A stretch of DNA of 7,423 bases. Source: Bacillota bacterium. Its GTDB lineage: Bacteria; Bacillota; Limnochordia; Darwinibacteriales; DTU012. This document shows positions 1 to 6,759 of the stretch, in pieces (positions within the stretch are counted from its first letter, which is position 1; each line of letters opens with the position of its first letter). Below the pieces are notes generated by a model. That model was not told where the DNA came from, did no database searches, and saw only the letters and a program-made list of their open reading frames with translations. A program made the translations under genes and the position numbers. Where the stretch lies: the NCBI GenBank assembly GCA_012521805.1, contig JAAYLQ010000170.1:1-7423 (forward strand), given 5' to 3'.

Positions 1-120
1 CCTCGGCTTCCTCCAGACAACACTGTTACCAGTGTCGCCCTTGCCTGCTGGTTGTCTTCCCGCTGGTTAGGCGACAGGGCTTCTTTCAGCCCATCGGCGC
101 AGTAAGCATGCCAGGCACAC
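1..120 (-). ncRNA. 5' end of a group II intron (IIC-like ribozyme), partial
   Basis: Read on the minus strand, the sequence from 120 downwards begins GTGTGCCTGGCATG, the 5' boundary typical of bacterial group II introns (GUGYG) and very close to how I recall the Oceanobacillus iheyensis group IIC intron beginning. Landmarks of domain I follow in the same order: a GGGC/GCCC hairpin with a purine-rich loop (about 91-76), a GCAAGGGCGAC segment, a CACTG/CAGTG hairpin closed by a GTAA (GNRA) tetraloop (34-21), and a CTGGAGGAAGCCGAGG segment. Only about 120 nt of the intron is in the window, so the reverse transcriptase/maturase ORF and domains II-VI, if present, lie to the left. The element begins directly after the U-tract of a terminator, the habitual target of class C introns. 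Assignment rests on remembered family sequence, not an alignment. Confidence 0.75.
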
Positions 121-156
121 ATAGAAAGGCTGTGTCCTTCTAAAAGGACACAGCCT
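121..156 (-). terminator. Intrinsic terminator of the MATE gene
   Basis: On the minus strand a 13-bp perfect stem (arms 156-144 and 139-127, AGGCTGTGTCCTT against its complement) with a TTAG loop is followed by TTCTAT. It lies about 30 nt after the MATE stop codon. The group II intron begins at the very next base (120), so the natural end of the U-tract may have been displaced by the insertion. Confidence 0.85.
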
Positions 157-168
157 AGGACACAGCCT
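145..168. repeat. 12-bp tandem repeat duplicating a terminator arm
   Basis: The 12-mer aggacacagcct occurs twice head to tail (145-156 and 157-168). Both copies are complementary to the opposite arm of the terminator stem (127-138), so either copy can form the hairpin. The outer copy would leave a larger loop. Confidence 0.9.
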
Positions 169-184
169 TAGTATTAGTACCAAA

Positions 185-1576
185 TTACACAGATGCACCT
201 ATCTCATCAGCGAGGCTGAATTCCAAAGCAGCTTTTTTGTACACTTGTCTGCGAGCGTAAAAGAAACTAATCACCTGGCCAATTCCAGCCAAGGCCCAAG
301 TAACCGGATAGCAGATAAAGAGTATATTAGCCGTAGGATACCACCTAAAGACAGTAACAAGCCACACAATCCGCATTAAACATGCCCCAACTAAAGTACA
401 GAGCATCGGTAAAATCGAATAACCCATACCGCGGGTAAGTCCTGGATAGACATTCATAATCCCACAGGTAAAATAAGCTGCCATCATTATTTTTAGGCGC
501 ATTATGCCTAACTCAATTACTTCAGGGTTATTTGTGTAAAGAGCCAGGAATGTTTCTCCGAAAATCAGAGTCACACCACCTAAAACAATCCAGGTTGCAA
601 AAACTAACATAGTACAAATCTTGGCAATGGAGTCTATCCGCTCATACCTTTTAGCCCCCATATTCTGCCCAGTAAATGTAATCGCAGCGTTATAATAAGC
701 GTTCATAGTTGTGCCGACAAAACCTTCAACGTTACCAGCTGCTGAACTGGCTGCTACCATAGTTGAGCCAAAAGAGTTAACCGCTGATTGAACCAACACA
801 TTTGAGATAGAAAAGAGCAGGCTCTGGAGACCAGCTGGCAAACCGATTCTAACAATATCCTTAAGCTTCTGTTTATCTAGTCGAATTTGATGGGGAAATA
901 AACGGATTGCTTTATCAGTCCTGTATAAACAGCGGAGAATCAGAAAAACCGAAAGGTACTGAGAGATAACTGTCGCCCATGCCACACCGGCCACACTCAT
1001 ATTTAAGGCAACCACGAAAAAGAGATTGAATACCACGTTTACAATTCCGCTGATAATTAGGTAATTCGCTGGACGGCGGCTGTCACCGATAGCACGCAGA
1101 ACTGCAGCACCAAAATTATAAACCATACTGGCTGGTATTCCTAAAAAATAAATTCTCATATACAATTCCGAAAGATGGATAATGTCAGCTGGAGTGCCCA
1201 TCATGAGCAGCATTGGGCTGCAGAGCAGAAGTCCCAACACCATCACTACAAATCCAGCAATAATGCTGATCGCTATTGAGGTATGAACTGATCGGCTGAC
1301 CGTTTGGGGTTTGCCTGCGCCATAGTCTTGTGCTACTACTACACTCGTCCCAACAGATAAACCCATAAATAAGTTAACAATCAAGTTAATCAGTGATCCC
1401 GTTGCGCCAACCGCCGCTAATGCCTCACTACCGGAATACCTTCCTACAACAACCATATCTGCTGCGTTAAACAACAGCTGCAGAATATTCATTGCCATGA
1501 TCGGCAGGGCAAAAATCAGGACTTTTCCAAAAAGCGACCCCTTGTTCAGATCCATCTCACTGCTTCGTACGGCCAT
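185..1576 (-). CDS. MATE family multidrug/cation efflux transporter
   Basis: The 463-residue protein is an inner-membrane secondary transporter of the MATE family (NorM/DinF type), which exports cationic drugs or metabolites in exchange for Na+ or H+. It has the family length and about 12 hydrophobic segments in two six-helix halves. Family motifs are visible: NAADMVVVGR (38-46), VAQDYGAGK (81-89), the LRAIGDSRRP loop (160-169), GLPAGLQSL at the start of the second half (245-253) and its FTGQNMGAKR counterpart (301-310). The ATG used is preceded by an AAGAGTGG stretch; a second ATG at residue 8 has a poorer ribosome site, so the outer start is kept. The gene is probably monocistronic, lying between the ribU terminator and its own. 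The substrate cannot be told from sequence. Confidence 0.93.
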   Translation of the reverse strand: MAVRSSEMDLNKGSLFGKVLIFALPIMAMNILQLLFNAADMVVVGRYSGSEALAAVGATGSLINLIVNLFMGLSVGTSVVVAQDYGAGKPQTVSRSVHTSIAISIIAGFVVMVLGLLLCSPMLLMMGTPADIIHLSELYMRIYFLGIPASMVYNFGAAVLRAIGDSRRPANYLIISGIVNVVFNLFFVVALNMSVAGVAWATVISQYLSVFLILRCLYRTDKAIRLFPHQIRLDKQKLKDIVRIGLPAGLQSLLFSISNVLVQSAVNSFGSTMVAASSAAGNVEGFVGTTMNAYYNAAITFTGQNMGAKRYERIDSIAKICTMLVFATWIVLGGVTLIFGETFLALYTNNPEVIELGIMRLKIMMAAYFTCGIMNVYPGLTRGMGYSILPMLCTLVGACLMRIVWLVTVFRWYPTANILFICYPVTWALAGIGQVISFFYARRQVYKKAALEFSLADEIGASV

Positions 1577-1670
1577 AAGCCCACTCTTCTTTCACGTTTT
1601 TTACTTAGTACAACAATGCCTGTTATATCTATGATACCATATTGGTTCACACATTACTATCTTCGATCGG

Positions 1671-1701
1671 AAAACAAAAGAGGAGCACTTAAATGCTCCT
1701 C
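1671..1701 (-). terminator. Intrinsic terminator of ribU
   Basis: On the minus strand GAGGAGCA / TGCTCCTC forms an 8-bp stem with a TTTAAG loop, followed by TTTTGTTTT. It starts 14 nt after the ribU stop codon and separates ribU from the MATE gene. Confidence 0.88.
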
Positions 1702-1714
1702 ACGTAGTCACAAA

Positions 1715-2278
1715 TTACATTTTGCGGCTGTTATCGGTCTCTAGTCTTAATGCCCTCCCTACCTGTTTATAAACCAAGAAGGTGATGATACTGTTTCCAC
1801 TGGCTTTAATCAGATTGAATGGCACAATAACCTTTGGAAGCATTGCGACAACCACAGCCCGCTCCACTCCCATGAAGTAAACGGTAAAGATTAGGTTGAG
1901 AGGAATCATCATCAGAGTCATGGCGATACTGCCGCAGATTAATGCCAACACAGCACCTTTCCGAGTATGTTCAAGGCGGTAAATTACACCTGCTACGATG
2001 ACAAATGTGCCTGTAGCAACAATATGCATGATAATTCCAATCCAGCCGCTCTGTGCTGATACTGTTAAGCCCTGCAGGATGGAAACAGCAACTGTTAACA
2101 ATAATCCGCTTACAGGACCAAACAGAAATGTACCGATCAGGATTGGGACATCAGCCATGTCGTATTCTAAAAAAGGTGCTGACGGAAAAATTGGAAACCT
2201 CACCAGATACACCAACACAATTGATATGGCTGTCAAAATAGCCAGCTGAATCAATTCTTTTGCGGTTCTTTCTCTCAT
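1715..2278 (-). CDS. ribU: ECF transporter substrate-binding S component, riboflavin type (RibU)
   Basis: RibU is the membrane-embedded riboflavin-binding (S) subunit of an energy-coupling factor transporter; it needs the shared EcfA/EcfA'/EcfT module, which is not in this window. The protein is 187 residues with about six hydrophobic segments. It carries the RibU signatures FLEYDMADVP (36-45), FGPVSGL (53-59) and PFNLIKASGN (153-162). The FMN riboswitch directly upstream makes the substrate assignment strong. The start is placed at the ATG at 2278 because AAGGAG sits 9 nt before it. The frame can be extended to an ATG at 2311, but that codon lies immediately after the riboswitch terminator U-tract and has no ribosome site. 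Expression is expected to fall when FMN is abundant. Confidence 0.93.
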   Translation of the reverse strand: MRERTAKELIQLAILTAISIVLVYLVRFPIFPSAPFLEYDMADVPILIGTFLFGPVSGLLLTVAVSILQGLTVSAQSGWIGIIMHIVATGTFVIVAGVIYRLEHTRKGAVLALICGSIAMTLMMIPLNLIFTVYFMGVERAVVVAMLPKVIVPFNLIKASGNSIITFLVYKQVGRALRLETDNSRKM

Positions 2279-2312
2279 GCTTATCTGCTCCTTTTTAGAT
2301 ATTTGGGGCATT

Positions 2313-2336
2313 AAAAAAGCCCCTAAAAGTAGGGGC
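2313..2336 (-). terminator. Riboswitch expression-platform terminator
   Basis: On the minus strand GCCCCTA / TAGGGGC forms a 7-bp stem with a CTTT loop followed by TTTTTT. It lies between the FMN aptamer and the ribU ribosome binding site, where an FMN-stabilised terminator would stop transcription. A second TGCCCC (2310-2305) just after the U-tract can compete for the GGGGC arm. Confidence 0.88.
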
Positions 2337-2371
2337 AGAGGAAAAAGACACAGTTAATACAACTGTATTGC

Positions 2372-2492
<121 letters not shown>

Positions 2493-2505
2493 TTTTATTA
2501 ATATT

Positions 2506-2534
2506 ATTATATATGCATGCTATGTATCAGTCAA
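2506..2534 (-). promoter_or_regulatory. Sigma-A promoter of the ribU unit
   Basis: On the minus strand the -35 box TTGACT (2534-2529) and a perfect -10 box TATAAT (2511-2506) are separated by exactly 17 bp. Predicted transcription start is near 2499, a few bases before the FMN aptamer, as expected for a riboswitch leader. Confidence 0.9.
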
Positions 2535-2553
2535 TGCATCTTCGGAAAAAACC

Positions 2554-3462
2554 TTACTCAAAAAAACCGAGAATAAAGATGCCAAGCATCACTAATGCAA
2601 TAAAGAAATACTGCGCTTTTGTTAGCTGCTCTTTCAAAAATATCCTGCCTAAGATCACAGACACGATACTGTAACATCCAATCATCGGTGCCACAATCAC
2701 AGAGTTAGTATCCAATGCAAATACATAGAAATATTGTCCCGCCGTTTCAAAGATCGCAGCCAAAATACGGTCTCGTTCGTTATAGAGCTTGAACTTACTT
2801 TTCTTAAAACCAGCGAGATAAATGAAAGCAGCAACAGCACATAATAAAAACGTCAGCTCATAAGAGACCAGAGCCTCTTCAGGACTCATCAGCTTGGTAA
2901 GATATACATCGTCAAGAAAAGTGCCCAAGGCATCTATAACTGCATAGAGAATTGGAAAGGCTAAGGCCAGTGCTCCAAGCTTATATTTGCGGTCGATAGC
3001 AACTCCCTGTTTTTTCTGTTCCTCTTCTGCAAGATTCCGCTGAACAACACCAATCGCCACAAGTCCTACTGTAATCATCGAAACAGCCAACAGCTGCCAT
3101 CCATTCATCCTTTTCCCCAAAACGAGAAATGCCAGCAGTCCCGCAACAGCTCCGGATGTATTGCTTACCGGTGAATTGATCGAAACTTCAAGATACCTCA
3201 GGCCAACATAGCCGATCGTCATTGATAAAATATACATTATAGATACAGGCAGATATTTAACTATGTTGAAAAAATCGTACTGCCAACCCATTTTGTAAAG
3301 CTCGAAAAATGCCTGAATCCCCATAGCTAAACCGACCATTACTACAATCCGCAGATGGCTGTATCTATCGTTCGGATCAGTTCCTTTTTTATAAAAAGCG
3401 TCTGCAATTCCCCAAAGCAATATAGATCCGATTGCTGCTGTATACCACGTCAATGTTACCAC
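2554..3462 (-). CDS. EamA/DMT superfamily membrane transporter
   Basis: The 302-residue protein has about ten hydrophobic segments in two repeats, the layout of EamA (drug/metabolite transporter) permeases of the cytoplasmic membrane. The first repeat ends with SPVSNTSGAVAGLLAFLVLG (97-116) and the second with an equivalent stretch, APMIGCYSIVSVILGRIFLKEQ (258-279, quoted only to place it: APMIGCYS then VILGRIFLKEQ). These match the conserved end-of-repeat motif in which a Pro-containing helix is followed by G-[KR]-x(2)-L-x-[EK]. A charged linker (about 143-160) joins the halves. The GTG used here has AGGAG only 3 nt before it. A TTG three codons later is 12 nt from the same site, so the exact start is uncertain. 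The gene has its own promoter and appears monocistronic. Substrate is unknown; exporters of amino acids, sugars or nucleotide-sugar-like compounds belong to this family. Confidence 0.88.
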   Translation of the reverse strand: MVTLTWYTAAIGSILLWGIADAFYKKGTDPNDRYSHLRIVVMVGLAMGIQAFFELYKMGWQYDFFNIVKYLPVSIMYILSMTIGYVGLRYLEVSINSPVSNTSGAVAGLLAFLVLGKRMNGWQLLAVSMITVGLVAIGVVQRNLAEEEQKKQGVAIDRKYKLGALALAFPILYAVIDALGTFLDDVYLTKLMSPEEALVSYELTFLLCAVAAFIYLAGFKKSKFKLYNERDRILAAIFETAGQYFYVFALDTNSVIVAPMIGCYSIVSVILGRIFLKEQLTKAQYFFIALVMLGIFILGFFE

Positions 3463-3508
3463 AAGCTCCTTGTCTTTAATTAAGTACTATTTTATTACAA
3501 ACATAACA

Positions 3509-3537
3509 ATTATATCCTATACCTGGTGCAGTGGCAA
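3509..3537 (-). promoter_or_regulatory. Sigma-A promoter of the EamA gene
   Basis: On the minus strand a -35 box TTGCCA (3537-3532) and a perfect -10 box TATAAT (3514-3509) are separated by exactly 17 bp. The predicted start is near 3502, about 40 nt before the GTG codon. Confidence 0.85.
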
Positions 3538-3557
3538 GGTCTTTAAGGTATTGGGGG

Positions 3558-3715
3558 CTAAATAGGTTGATTGGCACGGAATTCTTCGATGCATTCTGGC
3601 CACAGTTCCTGTTTGGTTTTATTGCCCATAAAAGATCAACTCTTCTCTCCCATGATGGATAGATTATCTAACCGCAGTAAAGCTGAGTGTAGCTGGGGTA
3701 ACTTTGACGCCTATG
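3558..3715 (-). pseudogene. Relic resembling the left end of an IS66-family element
   Basis: On the minus strand an ATG at 3629 opens a 23-codon frame beginning MGNKTKQELWPECIEEFRAN and closed by TAG at 3558. The Lys-rich start, the Trp at residue 10 and the I-E-x-F-R-x segment resemble how I remember the N-termini of IS66-family TnpA accessory proteins, which normally continue with about 80 more residues. Upstream, ATAGGCGTCAAAG near 3713-3701 resembles the GTAAGCG-type terminal repeat of that family. The similarity stops abruptly at residue 20, so only a fragment survives beside the EamA promoter. This is recalled resemblance, not an alignment; a chance short ORF is the alternative. Confidence 0.4.
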
Positions 3716-3754
3716 ATTGACCACTTTTTGCAGGTAACTTGCCTCAAATACTGT

Positions 3755-3846
3755 AACAAAAAGGCTATCTAGATTTGTGAATTAACAAATCGGAACAACA
3801 GATATACACCCTTATTGTTGGTTCTACAGCCCTATCTAGAGCCTTT
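3755..3846 (-). other. Three-way-junction inverted-repeat element with U-tract (terminator-like or structured RNA)
   Basis: An outer stem pairs AAAGGCT (3760-3766) with AGCCTTT (3840-3846) and CTAGA (3769-3773) with TCTAG (3835-3839), 12 bp with a 2-nt bulge. Enclosed are two further hairpins: GATTTGT (3772-3778) with ACAAATC (3785-3791), and GAACAACA (3793-3800) with TGTTGGTTC (3816-3824) with one bulged G. On the minus strand the outer stem runs into TTTTTGTT, so transcripts leaving the secreted-protein gene could terminate here. The gene's stop is about 40 nt upstream and no other clear terminator lies between. A small palindromic mobile repeat is an alternative reading. Confidence 0.5.
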
Positions 3847-3886
3847 CATTCGTTACATTTCCTTTACAAAGATTCTTGAACTTTTT

Positions 3887-4759
3887 CTATAATTTCGGCA
3901 TTTTCCTCACTACCTTTTTGATAGTAGTCTTCACCACCTCATAGTATTCAAGATCAGAGTAACGCTTGTATTCTTCGTAAATATATGTACCAAATATCTC
4001 TGACAGGTCGAACTTCTGATCGTATAATTCTCTCCACCCTTGGTCAAAAATCTCAGCGTAGAATATACCGTCGGAAAAGGACTTGGAGTACAGCTCCTGG
4101 AGCTCATAAGTGGGACTGTAAAACCTGCCAGTGAGCATATCTTCCAGGACTACTATTCGTACATTAGTTAATAGGCTCCCCACAGGAAAGAAACTTCCAG
4201 GCAACCGCGTTACGCTCCAGCGATCACCATCATTTCTAATGACTGTAATTGCCGCCATGTAATGCTCTATTCGCTCATTACCTGGACGCTGTTCGAAATC
4301 CTTATATATCACATAGTCCACACCGTTATAACTTAAATCCCACCTTGCCACAACATAGAACCGTATTGGCTCGCTCAGAATGATGCTGCGGCCAGCAAAA
4401 ACCGTGATATAAAACTCCTTAAAACCAGGACTAAGCTCTTCGTTTCTATTAAACTCAAGCCATTCAATGGAAGTACAAGATAAATCAGAAAGATAAACCC
4501 CTTCTGGTGTGGTAACATCAGCTTCTTCCATAGAAGCAAGCACTTCTTCAATAACCACCGGATCAGCATAAACAGTGAGCTTATAATCGATTTTTTCGTC
4601 GTATCCATTAACCACTGTACCCGTATACACTCGCGCATTTCGAAGTCCTTGCTCGAAATCTCTTATTACGACTTGATTTAGTGTTTGAGCAAAACAGCTA
4701 ACACCACAGACTACAAAAATCACACATGAGATAACAACCTTAACAAAACACGGTTTCAA
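3887..4759 (-). CDS. Secreted protein of unknown function
   Basis: I do not recognise this protein. With the preferred start it has 290 residues. An N-terminal signal peptide has a basic start (MKPCFVK), a hydrophobic core (about 8-22) and a likely signal peptidase I site after SCFA, before QT (24/25). The Cys residues in the signal do not form a convincing lipobox. The mature part has no membrane segment, is rich in Tyr, Phe and acidic residues with alternating polar/hydrophobic stretches suggesting beta structure, and ends in a basic tail (KKVVRKMPKL). The longest frame begins at a GTG (4768), but the ribosome site GAGGAG overlaps that codon; the TTG at 4759 is 8 nt from it and is the better start. 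The gene follows the end of a broken upstream gene (stop at 4780), probably once its operon partner. Confidence 0.8.
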   Translation of the reverse strand: MKPCFVKVVISCVIFVVCGVSCFAQTLNQVVIRDFEQGLRNARVYTGTVVNGYDEKIDYKLTVYADPVVIEEVLASMEEADVTTPEGVYLSDLSCTSIEWLEFNRNEELSPGFKEFYITVFAGRSIILSEPIRFYVVARWDLSYNGVDYVIYKDFEQRPGNERIEHYMAAITVIRNDGDRWSVTRLPGSFFPVGSLLTNVRIVVLEDMLTGRFYSPTYELQELYSKSFSDGIFYAEIFDQGWRELYDQKFDLSEIFGTYIYEEYKRYSDLEYYEVVKTTIKKVVRKMPKL

Positions 4760-4779
4760 TTTGCTCACTCCTCTAATTA

Positions 4780-5338
4780 TTAATCCCAGGATGGTATCTT
4801 AAACACAGATTCTGGTATAGAATCGCCTTCATAAATAGTAACTGTCTTATCAACAGGACATAGTCTCCAACTCAGCAAATGCACTGCACCAGTAACACCA
4901 AGATGCCTATTTCTAAGCCTAGTAATACTTCGTTAGTAGATCCTTGGTACTCCACAGTTGCTGAAATATGATTGCGCCTTCCACACTAAGATTGAAAAGA
5001 TCACAATCTTCCATGATTTACCTTCACAACTGTCAAAATCCTGTCCACATCTCAATTGGCTACTCGATTCTACAAATGATTGAAAATTCCTTCTAGATGC
5101 AGTTTGTTTTATTTTATTTTAGATTCTTTTTACTACCCCAAATTATCTTTCGAAACATCCTGGCTGCTAACACACGAGCTATATCTGATTAAAACCGAAC
5201 TGAACTCAGTATAGGTAACCATCATCTCCAACTGCGGTGTTTGATTAATATTTTCCATATAAAGTTTGAATCATAGTTTGTTTCCTGGACTATCATGACG
5301 TCACCGATGATGTAGTAATCCACGAATTCGTAGGTTGG
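4780..5338 (-). pseudogene. Decayed, multiply frameshifted gene upstream of the secreted protein
   Basis: No long frame is open here, yet the minus strand shows consecutive protein-like segments in changing frames. They are 5338-5222 (starts PTYEFVDYYIIGDV), 5258-5133 (ATG, starts MENINQTPQLEMM), about 5118-4981 (contains SFVESSQLRCGQDFD), about 4982-4908 (contains NHISATVEYQGSTNEVLLGL) and 4914-4780 (ends SIPESVFKIPSWD then TAA). Adjoining segments overlap in position, as expected when single-base indels have broken one reading frame. The final stop lies 20 nt before the TTG of the secreted-protein gene. The beta-rich last segments would suit a secreted or surface protein, but no family is recognised. 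The 5' end seems truncated next to the ABC operon terminator. Sequencing error is an alternative to real decay. Confidence 0.5.
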
Positions 5339-5341
5339 TAA

Positions 5342-5370
5342 CAATAAACGGAGTACCTAGGAGTACTCCG
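5342..5370 (-). terminator. Intrinsic terminator of the ABC transporter operon
   Basis: On the minus strand CGGAGTAC / GTACTCCG forms an 8-bp stem with a 6-nt TCCTAG loop, followed by TTTATTGTT. It begins 8 nt after the permease stop codon. Confidence 0.82.
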
Positions 5371-5378
5371 CTTGTAAA

Positions 5379-6023
5379 TTATAAGTCAACCTGTTCAAAC
5401 CGCTTGGCGGCTGTATGATAGGTAAAGAGCATGCCGCTAATATAAAGCACCACTCCCACAACCAAAATTGGCAGCTGTCTCAGCATCTGATCCAGCTCAA
5501 TACTGTCAAGCCATTCAAAACCCGGCAGATGCACTATTACTTCCATAATCACTACCCCAATTACTGCAGGGACAATTGCTTTCAAGAACGAAGCTCCAAC
5601 CTTATGAGCGGTTTTAAAGAACTGAGTTAGAAAAATTACATTGAATACAGTATAAACCATGAAACCAAAGCCGTAATATGCCACATTTGCCTCAATTCCA
5701 GCAGGGTTTCCCCCCGGAAGCAGTCCAGCCCTTAAAAAAGCAAACGGCAGAGATATAAGCAACTGCCCGATTTGTGCAGCAACCATCATCAGACATTTAG
5801 CTTTAACCGTATCCTTCTTCTTAAGGGGCAGCAGTGCGGTATAGTAAATATCATTAGTCTCGCGCCCATACATAAAGGTAATAAACGGACCAAGACAGCC
5901 AAAAATAAACACCATTCCATAAGGATATGCAGGTACAATTACCACTGCCCCCAGCAGTGTAAAGATAAATAGATTAGGATGAGCCGCCAGCCGCAGTTCT
6001 TTATACAGCAGTTTAAACATCAT
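5379..6023 (-). CDS. ABC-2 type transporter permease (ABC2_membrane_5-like)
   Basis: The 214-residue integral membrane protein, with about six hydrophobic segments, is the permease half of an ABC-2 exporter. It matches the small permease family often annotated ABC2_membrane_5: an N-terminal LLYKELRLAAHP (5-16), the conserved cytoplasmic GRETNDIYYTALLPLKKKD (53-71) and the C-terminal FEQVDL. Its start overlaps the ATPase stop by 11 nt, and AAAGGAG stands 5 nt before the first of two adjacent ATG codons (8 nt before the second), so either may be used. It would pair with the ATPase encoded just upstream, probably as a dimer of each. The transported substrate is not evident; related operons are linked to antimicrobial-peptide or cell-envelope stress, but that is family-level inference. 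Confidence 0.9.
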   Translation of the reverse strand: MMFKLLYKELRLAAHPNLFIFTLLGAVVIVPAYPYGMVFIFGCLGPFITFMYGRETNDIYYTALLPLKKKDTVKAKCLMMVAAQIGQLLISLPFAFLRAGLLPGGNPAGIEANVAYYGFGFMVYTVFNVIFLTQFFKTAHKVGASFLKAIVPAVIGVVIMEVIVHLPGFEWLDSIELDQMLRQLPILVVGVVLYISGMLFTYHTAAKRFEQVDL

Positions 6024-6759
6024 AACTGCTCCTTTCTGTTCGAATCATTATTTCTTCCAAAGTCAGTTCACCTTTCTCATCTGGTCTACGTAAATGCTGA
6101 AAGGACTGAACAAACTCAAATTTTTCAGCACTTTTCAGCAGTGTACCGTCCTTAATATAGGCGATGTCATCGGCACATTTATCAAGATCAGATGTGATAT
6201 GAGTCGAGAAAAGAATACTCCTCTCGCCGGTTTTTACCAGCTGTCTGAATAAATGGAGCAGATCATCCCTAGAAACAGGATCCAAACCGCTTGTAGGTTC
6301 ATCGAAAATCAACAGTTCAGCATGGTGTGACAGCGCTAACGCGATCATGTATTTAACTCTCATCCCTGCAGATAGTTCTTTAACTCGTTTCGTGGGATCG
6401 AGCTCAAAGGTATCAAGATAGCGCTGGTATGCTCTCTCATCCCAATTTGGATAAAACCGCTTGGTAACAGCAGTAATATCGGACAGTTTCTTATGCATGT
6501 AGAAGTCAACCCCACCAAGAACGACACCAATTTTCTGTTTGCACTGCTTTTCGTTTCGGTGAAAATCTTGCCCAAACATCTCTACATAACCCCGGTCAGG
6601 ACGAACCAGATTCAAGAGCGATTTTAAAGTAGTTGTCTTGCCTGCTCCGTTTTTACCGATCAATCCCATTATTCTGCCCCATTTCAGGGTGAAGGTTATA
6701 TCCTGAAGCCTAAACTTAGGGTAGTGTTTTGTAAGTCCGTTTACAGCTAGTATGTTCAC
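6013..6759 (-). CDS. ABC transporter ATP-binding protein
   Basis: The 248-residue cytoplasmic ATPase powers the permease encoded next. Visible motifs in order: Walker A GKNGAGKT (35-42), signature LSAGM (129-133), Walker B LLIFDEP (149-155), D-loop SGLD (157-160) and switch His at THIT (187). The Q-loop region reads VVLGGVDFY (79-87), without a clear Gln, as in several ABC-2 ATPases of the BcrA/YtrB kind. A C-terminal extension of about 40 residues follows the core. The start is GTG, 9 nt after a very strong AAAGGAGG site. Its GTGA overlaps the TGA stop of the regulator gene, implying translational coupling in one operon. Confidence 0.95.
   Translation of the reverse strand: MNILAVNGLTKHYPKFRLQDITFTLKWGRIMGLIGKNGAGKTTTLKSLLNLVRPDRGYVEMFGQDFHRNEKQCKQKIGVVLGGVDFYMHKKLSDITAVTKRFYPNWDERAYQRYLDTFELDPTKRVKELSAGMRVKYMIALALSHHAELLIFDEPTSGLDPVSRDDLLHLFRQLVKTGERSILFSTHITSDLDKCADDIAYIKDGTLLKSAEKFEFVQSFQHLRRPDEKGELTLEEIMIRTERSSYDV

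Noticed and set aside
1998..2249. Plus-strand open frames inside ribU
   Set aside because: They lie antisense to a well-supported membrane protein gene, lack ribosome sites and have no recognisable family.
2513..2539. ATGCAT repeated at 2513-2518 and 2534-2539 around the ribU promoter
   Set aside because: ATGCAT is self-palindromic, so each copy looks like a dyad by itself; no evidence for an operator beyond chance in AT-rich sequence.
2554..2600. T-rich runs at the EamA gene end as a terminator
   Set aside because: Two T-tracts are present, but no stable GC-containing stem precedes either of them.
4375..4638. 87-codon minus-strand frame inside the secreted-protein gene
   Set aside because: Overlaps the longer signal-peptide-bearing gene in another frame, with no ribosome site of its own.
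5296..5303. TGACGTCA palindrome
   Set aside because: A single 8-bp palindrome in a decayed coding region; nothing else supports a regulatory role.
5415..5972. Plus-strand open frames opposite the ABC permease
   Set aside because: Low-complexity His/Asn-rich translations antisense to a conserved permease; frame shadows.
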